Below are positions 34,048 through 49,463 of a stretch of 64,000 nt of DNA, one piece after another. Made by a program: the position numbers and the translations under genes. This stretch comes from Microbacterium timonense (GTDB lineage: Bacteria > Actinomycetota > Actinomycetes > Actinomycetales > Microbacteriaceae). A model generated the notes under the pieces. It worked only from the letters and a program-made list of their open reading frames with translations. It was not told the origin of the DNA and ran no database searches. The stretch covers positions 62,001-126,000 of the forward strand of contig NZ_OLMV01000006.1 in NCBI RefSeq assembly GCF_900292075.1, given 5' to 3'. The first letter of the stretch is position 1. Every line of letters begins with the position of its first letter.

Positions 34048-34478
34048 GCACGAACTCCTCGGATTTCGCCGCGGACGCCGGGATTCGGGCCGTTTCCGGG
34101 CCGAATCGCCGCGTCTGTGAGGAGTTTGTGCCCCGCGGTGCCCGGGTCCGCCGCTCCCGAGGTTCGAGGGGGTTCTGCCTGGCCCCGGCGCTGGTCCCGT
34201 CGGGATGCCGCTGTGCCTGCGGCACGAACTCCTCGGATTTCGCCGCGGACGCCGGGATTCGGGCCGTTTCCGGGCCGAACCGGCGCGTCTGTGAGGAGTT
34301 TGTGCCCGCCTGCCCGGGGTCCGCCGCCCCCGAGGTTCGAGGGGTTCGTGCCTCGCCCCGACGCTGGTCCCGTCGGGATGCCGCCGTGCCCGCGGCACGA
34401 ACTCCTCGGATTTCGCCGCGGACGCCGGGATTCGGGTCGTTTCCGGGCCGAATCGCCGCGTCCGTGAGGAGTTTGTGC
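34048..34478. repeat. three copies of an 84-bp hairpin repeat in a 174-bp tandem unit
   Basis: The 573-bp spacer before pxpA holds three near-identical 84-bp elements at 34048-34131, 34222-34305 and 34395-34478, spaced 174 and 173 bp. Each begins gcacgaactcctcgg and ends gaggagtttgtgc, complementary ends (one G-U pair) that would close a long stem. An inner stem is formed by gattcgg and ccgaatc (altered in copy 2). The 90-bp linkers between copies are also related (ccgaggttcgagggg, ggtcccgtcgggatgcc), so the whole 174-bp unit was duplicated. No gene is supported here even though frames stay open. Confidence 0.9.
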
Positions 34479-34542
34479 CCCGCGGTGCCCGGGGCCCGCC
34501 GCACCCGAGGTCCCGCCGGGATGCCCATGCCCGCCGCCGCAG

Positions 34543-34548
34543 TACCGT
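34543..34548 (+). promoter_or_regulatory. -10 element TACCGT, leaderless geometry
   Basis: TACCGT ends 6 nt (ggaccc) before the ATG of pxpA at 34555. Confidence 0.65.
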
Positions 34549-34554
34549 GGACCC

Positions 34555-35310
34555 ATGGCGGCCATCGACCTCAACGCGGACCTCGGCGAGACGGTCGAGG
34601 GCCTGCCGACGGCCGACGACGAGGCGATGTTCGCCGTCATCTCGAGCGCCAGCGTGGCATGCGGCGGGCACGCGGGGGATGCCGCCGCGATGAGGGACGC
34701 GGTGGCGCGGGCGCGCCGGTTCGGCGTCGCCGTCGGCGCGCATCCGTCGTACCCCGATCGCGGGAACTTCGGGCGCGTTCCGATGGCGATGGATGCCGAG
34801 GATCTGGCCGCCGCCGTGTCGGCACAGCTTGCTTCGCTGCGCCGCGAAGGGGCCGACCTCCGCTACGTCAAGCCGCACGGCGCTCTGTACCACGCGGTGA
34901 GGGCGGATCGGCGGCAGGCAGACGCCGTGGCCCGCGCGGTCGCGGAGCTGTCCGAGACCCTCGGCCGGCCGCTGCCGATCCTGGGCCTGCGCGGCGAGAT
35001 CGCCGGCGCCGCCGCAGCGGCCGGTCTCCCGTTCGTCCACGAGGCGTTCCTCGACCGCGGCTACCTGCCCGACGGCTCGCTCGTGCCGCGCACGCAGCGG
35101 GGCGCGCTCCTGGACGACCCGGACCAGGTCGCGGCGCGAGCCGTGCGGCTGGCGCGCGAGCATGTGGTCGAGGCGGTCGACGGCACCGTCGTCGACGCGG
35201 ATGCCGCGTCGCTGTGCGTCCACGGCGACTCTCCTGCCGCGGTCGAGATGGCCCGTGCCGTCCGCGCCGCGCTGGAGGCGGCCGGCGTCGAGGTGCGGGC
35301 GCCGTGGTGA
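34555..35310 (+). CDS. pxpA: 5-oxoprolinase subunit A (LamB/YcsF family)
   Basis: A 251-residue protein with the PxpA signature DLNADLGE at its N-terminus, SVACGGHAGD, GVAVGAHPSYPDRGNFGR and LRYVKPHGALYH. PxpA works with PxpB and PxpC to hydrolyse 5-oxoproline (pyroglutamate) to glutamate using ATP. The partner subunits are fused in the next gene, 34 bp downstream. Transcription appears leaderless from TACCGT. Confidence 0.95.
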   Translation: MAAIDLNADLGETVEGLPTADDEAMFAVISSASVACGGHAGDAAAMRDAVARARRFGVAVGAHPSYPDRGNFGRVPMAMDAEDLAAAVSAQLASLRREGADLRYVKPHGALYHAVRADRRQADAVARAVAELSETLGRPLPILGLRGEIAGAAAAAGLPFVHEAFLDRGYLPDGSLVPRTQRGALLDDPDQVAARAVRLAREHVVEAVDGTVVDADAASLCVHGDSPAAVEMARAVRAALEAAGVEVRAPW

Positions 35311-35344
35311 GACCGTCGCGCCGGTGCGAGGACCGGCGATCGGG

Positions 35345-36931
35345 ATGCTGACCCCTCGGGTGCGTCCGATGGGGGACCGTGCCCTCCTGCTGGAGGTGGG
35401 GTCCCTCGATGACGTGCTGAACCTGCACAGCGCGCTCGTCGCAAGCCCTCCGCCGGGCGTCCTGGACGTGGTGCCCGCTGCGCGCACCGTCCTCGTCCGG
35501 GTGAATCCGGGGGTGCTGCCGCTCACCGCGGCCCGGGCATGGGCGCTGGCGTCCGCCGCCGAGCCATCAGCGGGGGCCGTCGCGGAGCCGGCGGAGGTCG
35601 AGCTCGACATCGTGTACGACGGGCAGGACCTCCCCGAGACGGCACGAGTGCTGGGCGTCGCACCCGATGAACTGGTCCGTCGTCACTCCGCGGCCCGGTG
35701 GCGGGTGGCCTTCAGCGGCTTCGCCCCCGGCTTCGGGTATCTGGTGAGCGACGACTGGCCGTTCGACGTGCCGCGGCTCGATTCGCCGCGCACGCGCGTT
35801 CCGGCCGGCGCCGTGGGGCTCGCAGGGAGCTTCACCGGCGCGTACCCTCGCGAGACGCCGGGCGGCTGGCGGCTCATCGGAACGACGCCGGCGCGCCTCT
35901 TCGACCCGGATGCCGCGCGCCCGGCGCTGCTCGCACCCGGAACGCTCGTCCGGTTCCGTCCCCTCCCGGCTCGCGACGCGCTGCGCGCCGCGCCCCAGCC
36001 GAGGGAGTCCTCCGCAACCGCGGCGTCACCCGGCCTCGCTCGCGGCCGCCAATCCAGCGGCCGAGGCCTCACGGTTCGCGAGCCCGGCCTGCTGTCCACG
36101 GTGCAGGATCTCGGGCGCCGCGGCGCGGCATCCGTCGGCGTCGCCGAGTCCGGGGCGCTCGACCGCGCTGCCCTGCGCACCGCGAACCGGCTGCTCGGCA
36201 ACCCCGAAGGGGCGGCGGGCATCGAGGTGACGATGGGCGGCTTCGCCGCCGTCGCGCAGCGCGACCTGTGGGTGGCCGTCACCGGGGCGTGGGGCGAGCT
36301 GCGGCTGGACGCTCGTGCGGTCGACCCGTACACGGCGCACCGGTGGCCCGCCGGCACCGAGCTGCGGCTGGGCTGGTTCAGCCACGGCGCGCGGGCGTAC
36401 CTCGCGGTGCGAGGCGGGCTGGACGAGCCGCTCGTGCTGGGCTCCCGTTCCACCGACCTCATGGCGGGGCTCGGGAGGGGCCCGCTGCGCGCGGGAGACG
36501 CGGTCGCGGTCGGCGCCGAGGTCGCCGGTCCCATCCCGGTCGCACCGCCCGCCGCGTGGGGCATGCCGCGCGACGACGAGCTGGAGCTCGAGCTCGCCGA
36601 CGGGCCGCGGTCGGACTGGTTCGAGCCGGACGCGCGCCGGACGCTGTTCGAAGCGGTGTGGACGGTGTCCAGCGACGCCGACCGGATCGGCGCCCGCCTG
36701 GACGGGCCCGAGCTCCGCCGTGCCCGCACCGGCGAGCTGGCGAGCGAGGGGATGGTGCCGGGCGCCCTCCAGGTGCCGCCGAGCGGCCGCCCCACCGTGC
36801 TGCTCGCCGACGGACCCGTGACGGGCGGCTATCCGGTCATCGCCGTGCTGACGGATGCCGCGCGGGACCTCGTCGCGCAGGCTCGGCCGGGCACGCGCAT
36901 CCGGTTCCGGCACCAGCGCCCGTCGCCGTGA
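35345..36931 (+). CDS. 5-oxoprolinase subunits B and C fused (PxpB-PxpC, KipI-KipA)
   Basis: A 528-residue fusion. The PxpB/KipI-type carboxyltransferase-domain half (about 1-215) shows SGFAPGFGYL, FTGAYPRETPGGWRLIGTTP and ends LLAPGTLVRF. After a Ser/Ala/Pro linker (about 215-240) the PxpC/KipA half begins LTVREPGLLSTVQDLGRRG and includes LAVRGGLDEPLVLGSRSTD and PVTGGYPVIAVLTDAA. Together with PxpA it should form the ATP-dependent 5-oxoprolinase. ATG 35345 chosen; ATG 35369 is possible. Similar fusions are often labelled urea amidolyase family, but the biotin and amidase parts are absent. Confidence 0.92.
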   Translation: MLTPRVRPMGDRALLLEVGSLDDVLNLHSALVASPPPGVLDVVPAARTVLVRVNPGVLPLTAARAWALASAAEPSAGAVAEPAEVELDIVYDGQDLPETARVLGVAPDELVRRHSAARWRVAFSGFAPGFGYLVSDDWPFDVPRLDSPRTRVPAGAVGLAGSFTGAYPRETPGGWRLIGTTPARLFDPDAARPALLAPGTLVRFRPLPARDALRAAPQPRESSATAASPGLARGRQSSGRGLTVREPGLLSTVQDLGRRGAASVGVAESGALDRAALRTANRLLGNPEGAAGIEVTMGGFAAVAQRDLWVAVTGAWGELRLDARAVDPYTAHRWPAGTELRLGWFSHGARAYLAVRGGLDEPLVLGSRSTDLMAGLGRGPLRAGDAVAVGAEVAGPIPVAPPAAWGMPRDDELELELADGPRSDWFEPDARRTLFEAVWTVSSDADRIGARLDGPELRRARTGELASEGMVPGALQVPPSGRPTVLLADGPVTGGYPVIAVLTDAARDLVAQARPGTRIRFRHQRPSP

Positions 36932-36973
36932 CCGTGCCGCACCGCCCGGTGCCGGGGCATCCGCCCTCGCGCC

Positions 36974-39607
36974 TCACCACGCGCGAAGGCGGTCGGCGAC
37001 CTTCTCGAAGTCCTCGTCGGGAAGGGCCAGCCGCACCGCCTCGGCCACGGTCAGCTCCTCCCCGGCCGCCTCTCCCGCGCTGACGCTCTGCGGATCGCGG
37101 CCGCGCAGGATGTCGAGGTACGGCGTGTGCACGGTGAACGCCTCGACGTCGAAGATGCCGATGCGGCGGCGGATCTCACCGGCGGCGACCGCGAGCGCTC
37201 CCGCGCGCCACCCCTCCCCGTGCGCCGCCGCGACCGCGCAGACGCCCTCGAGTCCGTACGCGACGCCCTCTTCGTAGTGCAGGGTGACCGACAGCAGCAG
37301 CGTGTGCACGAACTCCCGCTCGGCCTCTTCGATGTGTCCCAGCTGGAAGTTCAGGCGCGACCGCAGGTTCCCGGCGACCGAGGTCGTGAACAGGTCCCCG
37401 CCTGACTCGGCGACCGAGGTGGCCCGGTCGAAATGCGCCAGCGCGTCATCCGTGGCGCCACGTACCCAGGCGAGCCGGCCGAGGGAGACCTCGGTGATGG
37501 CCTCGGCCCACGCGTTGTCGCGCTCCCGCAGCATGACCACCGCCTGCCGCAGCTCCTCCTCGGCCTTCTCGGCGTCCAGCACGGAGAACTGCACGCGCGC
37601 CGTCGCGCGCGCGGCCAGCGCCATCGCCGCGGCATCCTCGTCCCCGCTCTCGGTGAACAGCCGCACGCATTCGCCCAGGCCCGCGACGACCTGCTCGCTC
37701 GGGCGCTGCCACATCTCGCCCCACAGCGCGAAGAACCACGCGATCGCGCGGGTGTGCTGACTGATGGGATGCTCGTGCTGCTTCTCCAGCAGTTCCAGCA
37801 TCCACACCCGAACCTCGGCGAAGAATCCCGAGATCCACCAGTAGATCAAGAGGCTCCAGGCGAAGTCGCCGGCGTCGTCGAGGCGGTTGGTGTGGATGAG
37901 GTGCCGGACGGCGGCGCGGAGGTTCGGCAGATCGAGCCCGAGGCGCGCCGCCGCCTCGGCCTGGCCGCGGCCGCCCAGGTCGGGAGCGACCGTCCGCACC
38001 AGCTCGCAGTAGTAATCGGCGTGGGCGCGGCGCAGCAGGTCGGCGTCGCCGTGCGCCTTCAGCTGGCCCACCGCGTACTCCCGCACGATCGCGAGGAGGG
38101 AGAACACCCGTCGGCCGCCGAGCTCGTGCTGCTTGATCAGCGACGCGTCGACGAGCGCGGCCAGCCCGTCGATCGCCTGGCCGTCCCACGGCCGCCCGGC
38201 TCCGAGCGCCTCCACCGCCTCGAGGGTGAAGCGCGTCGCGAAGACCCCGAGGTCATCGAGCATCTGCCGCTCGTGGTCCGGCAGCAGGCTCACGCTCCAG
38301 TCGATGGTGGCGCGCATGGTGCGGTGGCGCTCGGGGAGGTCCCGCACGGCCGCCGTGAGCAGCGGCAGGCTCTGCTCGAGGCGCTGGGCGATGCCGGCGG
38401 GGGTCAGGATCCGCACCTTGGCGGCGGCGAGCTCGATCGCCAGCGGGATGCCCTCGAGCGTGCGGCAGATGTCGGCCAGATCCCGGGCGTTCTCGGCCGT
38501 CACGTCGAAGTCGGCGTCGATGGCCCGGGCACGGTCGACGAACAGCGAGACGGCGGCCGATCGCGTGGCTCTGTCGATGCTCGCCGGCCCGTTGCCGGGC
38601 GGAGTCGTCAGAGGCGGGACGTCGTAGACGCGCTCGCCGCGGATCCGCAGCACGATGCGGCTGGTGACCAGGAACGTCGCCGTCGGGGCGACCGCGTAGA
38701 GCCGCACCAGCACGGGTGCGGCATCCACGATCTGCTCGAAGTTGTCGAGCACGATGAGCACGCGGCGATCCTGCAGCGCGTGGGCGATGCGTTCCTCGAG
38801 CGCGGCTTCGCCGTTGTCGCGGATGCCGAGGTAATAGGCGATCGTCGGCAGCAGCAGTCCCGGCTCGAGCACTCCTTCCAGCAGCACGAAGTACACGCCG
38901 TCGGGGAAGAGGTCCTCGCACGCGAGCGCCGACTCGATGGCCAGCCGGCTCTTGCCGATGCCGCCTGGTCCGATGAGGCTCACGACGCGATCGGTGCCGC
39001 GGGCGAGCAATGTGCGCACCGCCTCGATGTCGGCTTCGCGCCCGATGGTCTTCGTGTACGGCACGGGCACGCGGCCGATGAGCGTCGGGGTGGGCTCTTC
39101 GGGCTCCGCCGCGGCCGTCAGGCGCGACTCGTCGAAGCGTTCGGCCAGGAGCATGGCCAGATCCCCGGCGACGTGGTCTTCCAGGTCCTGCGCGGTGCGG
39201 AAGTGGAGGTACGCGGCGGTGTCGTCGGCCTGGATGCGGGCGATGAGCTGCGCGAGCCGTTCGTCGCGGGTGTCGGCATCCTTGACGTAGATGAGCTTGG
39301 GCATCTCGCGGGGGGCGAGGTTGTACTCGTCCTCGAGACCGGAGACCTCCTCGTCGGGTGCGACCCACCCGTAGCTGGCGCCGTAGATGCCGACGAAGAC
39401 GTCGCTCTGCGCGAGGTAGGAGCGATAGAGGTCGCGCGGCGGGTGGGGGCGGGCTCCGAGCTCGAACATGACCGGCGCCAGCCGCAGGCGCTCGATGGCG
39501 GTGCGCACCGCCTCCCGCTCCTCGGCCAGCTCCCGCAGGGTCGAGCTGACGAACACCCGGATCCGCTGATCGGGAGTGCGGATCACGGGGCGTCCTACCC
39601 CAGTCAT
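36974..39607 (-). CDS. DUF4062-STAND (NB-ARC) NTPase with TPR-like C-terminus
   Basis: An 877-residue signal-transduction NTPase. Residues 15-110 form a DUF4062 domain (IRVFVSSTLRELAEEREAV, then SDVFVGIYGASYGWVAPDEE), a TIR-like alpha/beta fold. The NTPase has Walker A GPGGIGKS (213-220), Walker B VLIVLDNFEQ (283-292), sensor TFLVTSR (311-317) and the GIPLAIELAAAKV motif near residue 400. A helical, TPR-like region fills the C-terminal 400 residues. No HTH is present, unlike AfsR/LuxR-type relatives. Start: CATGAT ends 6 nt before ATG 39607, and the conserved DUF4062 begins just after it. STAND proteins with N-terminal effectors sense ligands or phage proteins; here the trigger is unknown. 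It is monocistronic, convergent with pxpBC. Confidence 0.88.
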   Translation of the reverse strand: MTGVGRPVIRTPDQRIRVFVSSTLRELAEEREAVRTAIERLRLAPVMFELGARPHPPRDLYRSYLAQSDVFVGIYGASYGWVAPDEEVSGLEDEYNLAPREMPKLIYVKDADTRDERLAQLIARIQADDTAAYLHFRTAQDLEDHVAGDLAMLLAERFDESRLTAAAEPEEPTPTLIGRVPVPYTKTIGREADIEAVRTLLARGTDRVVSLIGPGGIGKSRLAIESALACEDLFPDGVYFVLLEGVLEPGLLLPTIAYYLGIRDNGEAALEERIAHALQDRRVLIVLDNFEQIVDAAPVLVRLYAVAPTATFLVTSRIVLRIRGERVYDVPPLTTPPGNGPASIDRATRSAAVSLFVDRARAIDADFDVTAENARDLADICRTLEGIPLAIELAAAKVRILTPAGIAQRLEQSLPLLTAAVRDLPERHRTMRATIDWSVSLLPDHERQMLDDLGVFATRFTLEAVEALGAGRPWDGQAIDGLAALVDASLIKQHELGGRRVFSLLAIVREYAVGQLKAHGDADLLRRAHADYYCELVRTVAPDLGGRGQAEAAARLGLDLPNLRAAVRHLIHTNRLDDAGDFAWSLLIYWWISGFFAEVRVWMLELLEKQHEHPISQHTRAIAWFFALWGEMWQRPSEQVVAGLGECVRLFTESGDEDAAAMALAARATARVQFSVLDAEKAEEELRQAVVMLRERDNAWAEAITEVSLGRLAWVRGATDDALAHFDRATSVAESGGDLFTTSVAGNLRSRLNFQLGHIEEAEREFVHTLLLSVTLHYEEGVAYGLEGVCAVAAAHGEGWRAGALAVAAGEIRRRIGIFDVEAFTVHTPYLDILRGRDPQSVSAGEAAGEELTVAEAVRLALPDEDFEKVADRLRAW

Positions 39608-39681
39608 GTGCACATCATGGCCCCGTCGCCCCGATTCCGCCATGCCCCCGGCATCCCGCCGTCCCTCGGGTCGCGCCCGAG

Positions 39682-39754
39682 CCGCGAGACTTCATCCGAG
39701 CGCCGAGACTGCGGTTGCGCACCGAAGTCTCGGCGCTCCAGTGAAGTCTCGCGG
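39682..39754. repeat. 73-bp imperfect palindrome (large hairpin element)
   Basis: The outer stem CCGCGAGACTTCA (39682-39694) pairs perfectly with TGAAGTCTCGCGG (39742-39754). After a 4-nt internal mismatch the inner stem AGCGCCGAGACT (39699-39710) pairs with AGTCTCGGCGCT (39726-39737), leaving a 15-nt loop. Each arm contains the related words GCGAGACTTC and CCGAGACT, so the arms are themselves internally repetitive. Lies between the start of the STAND gene and the rpoB promoter. Confidence 0.85.
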
Positions 39755-39788
39755 TGACGAGGGGGGGTGACGAGGGGCGGTGACGAGG
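39753..39788 (+). repeat. three direct repeats of ggtgacgagg
   Basis: Copies at about 39753, 39766 and 39779, period 13 bp, directly after the hairpin and upstream of the rpoB promoter. Possible protein-binding region; no evidence beyond repetition. Confidence 0.5.
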
Positions 39789-39844
39789 CGGGGAGGGCGG
39801 CGGCGGGTTATACCGCAGCATCTGAAAGTCGTCAAGAATTCGAC

Positions 39845-39873
39845 TGGACACGGCGCGTCGCGCGACGTATAGT
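39845..39873 (+). promoter_or_regulatory. rpoBC promoter: TGGACA-17-TATAGT
   Basis: -35 TGGACA (39845-39850) and -10 TATAGT (39868-39873) are separated by 17 bp, close to the sigma-70/SigA consensus and the strongest promoter seen in the window. Transcription would start near 39880, giving a leader of about 155 nt before the TTG of rpoB. Confidence 0.85.
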
Positions 39874-40034
39874 GGGTCTTTGCGCTCTTGGATTCCCCCT
39901 GCCCTCATATGGTGGTCGGCTGTGTCTGCGCCCACTCGCGTCGAGCGAGGCGTGCGTCGCGGACTTCGGGGACGACTGAGCACTCCACCTGATCACAAGG
40001 AAACGAGCCCCACGGGCCCACGGAGGTAATCCCC

Positions 40035-43535
<3,501 letters not shown>

Positions 43536-43575
43536 TCCGGCCAGGCAACGCAAGAATTCCGACACAGGAGAACTA

Positions 43576-47448
<3,873 letters not shown>

Positions 47449-47487
47449 CGCGGACGGATCGCGCGATCGATCCGCACGTGACACGCG

Positions 47488-47515
47488 AACGGCCCCGGCT
47501 TCTGCCGGGGCCGTT
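47488..47515 (+). terminator. terminator-like hairpin after rpoC
   Basis: Perfect 12-bp stem AACGGCCCCGGC / GCCGGGGCCGTT with loop ttct, 39 bp after the rpoC stop. The following sequence (cgtcgttcc) lacks a T-run, as is common in high-GC actinobacteria. It also lies at the end of the convergent DUF3618 operon and may serve both. Confidence 0.8.
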
Positions 47516-47542
47516 CGTCGTTCCGGGCGACGGGATGCCGCG

Positions 47543-48178
47543 TCAGTAGTCCGTCGTGCCGCCGCCCTGTCCGGAGGTGGACGTCGATCCGCCACTGCCG
47601 GGCGTGACGTTCTCCTTCACGCGCTCGGCGGTGCTCTGCGCCTCCTCCTTGACGGTCTCGGCGGAGGACATCGCGGACTCCTTGACCTCCTCGACGGCGT
47701 CCTTCGCCGGCTGCTTGAGGTTCTCCGCCACCTCCTGCGCGGCGCCCTTCGCCTCATCGACCGCCTTGTCCACCAGCGGCTGCGCCTGCTCACGCAGCGA
47801 GGCGCCCCAGCGGGTCTCGGCCCGCGTCGTGGGGATGAGGCTCGCGATCAGGAAGCCCGCCCCGGCCGCCAGCAGGCCGACCACCAGCGGTGCGCCCTGC
47901 GTGGTCTGCTTGGCCTTGTGCGGCAGGTCCTTGACCGCCTCGCCGGCGGCGCCCATCGCGTCGCCCACGGAGTGACCTGCGGACGCAGCGGAACTGCCCA
48001 CGTCGTCGGCGACGCCCATGACCCGGCCCTTCATGTCGCCGATCACCTGGCGTGCCCGCGTCCGCTGGCGCTCCATGATCTTCGGGGGCGAGACCTTGTC
48101 GGCCAGCGCATCCACGTCGCGCCCGAGCTCGTCGCGCGTCACCTCGATGTCGGCGCGGATCTGGTCTGGGTTGCTCAT
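47543..48178 (-). CDS. DUF3618 domain membrane protein
   Basis: A 211-residue protein. The DUF3618 signature lies at the N-terminus (PDQIRADIEVTRDELGRDV, about residues 4-22), then an amphipathic Ala-rich region, one membrane helix (VVGLLAAGAGFLIASLI, about residues 98-114) and a long Lys/Glu/Ala coiled tail ending in a Gly/Ser/Thr-rich segment. It is the last gene of a three-gene operon; its ATG overlaps the stop of the holin-like gene (TAATG), and AGGAG precedes it. Function unknown; such proteins occur with holin-like partners in actinobacterial envelopes. Confidence 0.87.
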   Translation of the reverse strand: MSNPDQIRADIEVTRDELGRDVDALADKVSPPKIMERQRTRARQVIGDMKGRVMGVADDVGSSAASAGHSVGDAMGAAGEAVKDLPHKAKQTTQGAPLVVGLLAAGAGFLIASLIPTTRAETRWGASLREQAQPLVDKAVDEAKGAAQEVAENLKQPAKDAVEEVKESAMSSAETVKEEAQSTAERVKENVTPGSGGSTSTSGQGGGTTDY

Positions 48179-48594
48179 TATCGGTTCTCCTGATTCCTCT
48201 TGAGCGCTTCGGGGATCTCCTTGACCGTCTCGACGGTCTGCGGCGCTCCTTCCACGGTCTTCAGCCGGCTCCGCCCGACGGCGAACAGGATGCCGGCGAT
48301 GATGGCCCAGATGACCGCGACGATCACGCCGGACCATCCCAGGCCCACGAGCAGGCCGAGGGCCCACCACAGGGCGAGGCTGAGGAACAGCACCGCCATG
48401 CTCGCCGCGTAGCCCGCGCCGCCCATCAGCCCCGCGCCCTTGCCGGCGCGCTTGGCGGACTCTCGGAGCTCGGCCTTGGCCAGCTCCAGCTCTTTGCGCA
48501 TCAGCTCGGACAGGTCGCGGGACACCTCGCCCACGAGCTCGCCGAGCGATGTCTCCGCCGCCTTCTGCTGCGACGGGGTGGGCATATCGGTCAT
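48178..48594 (-). CDS. actinobacterial phage-holin-family (superfamily III) membrane protein
   Basis: A 138-residue protein with an amphipathic N-terminal helix (SLGELVGEVSRDLSELMRKE) and two membrane helices (about residues 60-85 and 88-110: YAASMAVLFLSLALWWALG and VIVAVIWAIIAGILFAVG). It matches the putative holin superfamily found in actinobacterial chromosomes next to DUF3618 genes. There is no phage context, so a lysis role is unlikely; it is probably an envelope-stress or membrane protein. It starts in overlap with the upstream gene stop (ATGA). Confidence 0.87.
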   Translation of the reverse strand: MTDMPTPSQQKAAETSLGELVGEVSRDLSELMRKELELAKAELRESAKRAGKGAGLMGGAGYAASMAVLFLSLALWWALGLLVGLGWSGVIVAVIWAIIAGILFAVGRSRLKTVEGAPQTVETVKEIPEALKRNQENR

Positions 48595-49463
48595 CGCTGC
48601 GCCTCTCCGCCGGGCGACCACTCGCCGGTCGCGCTCGCATCGGCCAGGCCCTGGCCGGAGGTGCCCGTGCCCTCCGCGCCCGGTGCCAGCGGGTCGCCCT
48701 GCTCGGTGGTCAGCGCGTCGGCGATGGGCGTCTCACCGGCGCCGCTGCCGGCAGCCGAACCGCTCCACTCCGAGCCCGCGCCGGCGGCCCCGGCCGCGCC
48801 CGCCGCTCCGCCGGGGATCGCCCCGGATCCGGAGACCCCGCCGGCCATGCCTGTGCCGGAGCCCATGCCTCCCGACATCCCGCCGGTCATGCCGCCCGAC
48901 ATCCCGCCGCCCGCTCCGCTCATGGAGCGGCCGCCGCCGGACGTGTCCGAAGCACCTCCACCGTTGTCGGCCATGAGCGCCCGGGTGAGGCGCCCGGCGA
49001 CGATCCCGACGCCGAGGGCGATCGCCAGGAACGCTCCGGTGTGCCTGCGAGCGAACCCGCGCACCTCGTCCACCACCTCCGCCGGCTCACGCTGTTCGAG
49101 CCAGTCCGCCACGCGGCGCGTCTGCGTGCCGACGGTGCGGACGGCGCTGGTGGCCATCCCGCTCGAGCCCGAGCCAGAGCCCGAAGCGAGCCCGACCAGC
49201 TCGTCGCCGGTGCTGCGCAGCGCACCCGCGGCCCGCCGCTGCTGCGTGGAGGCCTGCTCCGACAGCTGCGCACGCGTCTCGTCGAAGAACCCGCGGGCAG
49301 CTCGCTTCGCGTCGTGTGCGACGTTGCCGGCTTCCTCACCGGCCACGCCTGCGACGTGCATCGCCCCGGCGTCGACCTCGGCGACGGCCTCGACGGCACG
49401 CTCCTTCATGTCTCCCGAGCCCGCGCTCTGGTCCGCGGACGATCCGGTCTCGTATGTCGACAT
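48591..49463 (-). CDS. hypothetical membrane protein with Gly/Met/Ser-rich tail
   Basis: A 290-residue protein, first gene of the DUF3618/holin operon, behind GAAGGAG. The N-terminal 120 residues are polar and Ala-rich, resembling apolipoprotein/LEA-like helices (EEAGNVAHDAKRAARGFFDE). One membrane helix (TGAFLAIALGVGIVAG) follows near residue 145. The C-terminal 120 residues are low complexity, with GGMSGGM/GGMTGGM-type repeats of Gly, Met, Ser and Ala. Met-rich tails can bind copper or be disordered; neither is shown. Function unknown. Confidence 0.8.
   Translation of the reverse strand: MSTYETGSSADQSAGSGDMKERAVEAVAEVDAGAMHVAGVAGEEAGNVAHDAKRAARGFFDETRAQLSEQASTQQRRAAGALRSTGDELVGLASGSGSGSSGMATSAVRTVGTQTRRVADWLEQREPAEVVDEVRGFARRHTGAFLAIALGVGIVAGRLTRALMADNGGGASDTSGGGRSMSGAGGGMSGGMTGGMSGGMGSGTGMAGGVSGSGAIPGGAAGAAGAAGAGSEWSGSAAGSGAGETPIADALTTEQGDPLAPGAEGTGTSGQGLADASATGEWSPGGEAQR

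Noticed and set aside
33867..35351. Repetitive protein encoded by the three 84-bp repeats (GTNSSDFAADAGIRAVSG-like)
   Set aside because: The frame overlaps pxpA out of frame and runs antisense into the previous gene; the repeats look like structured noncoding DNA.
39909..39992. 27-codon upstream ORF in the rpoB leader
   Set aside because: ATG lacks an SD and the peptide has no recognisable attenuator pattern; could be chance.
48178..48594. Phage holin implying a prophage
   Set aside because: Neighbours are chromosomal DUF3618-type genes; no endolysin, integrase or structural phage gene is present.
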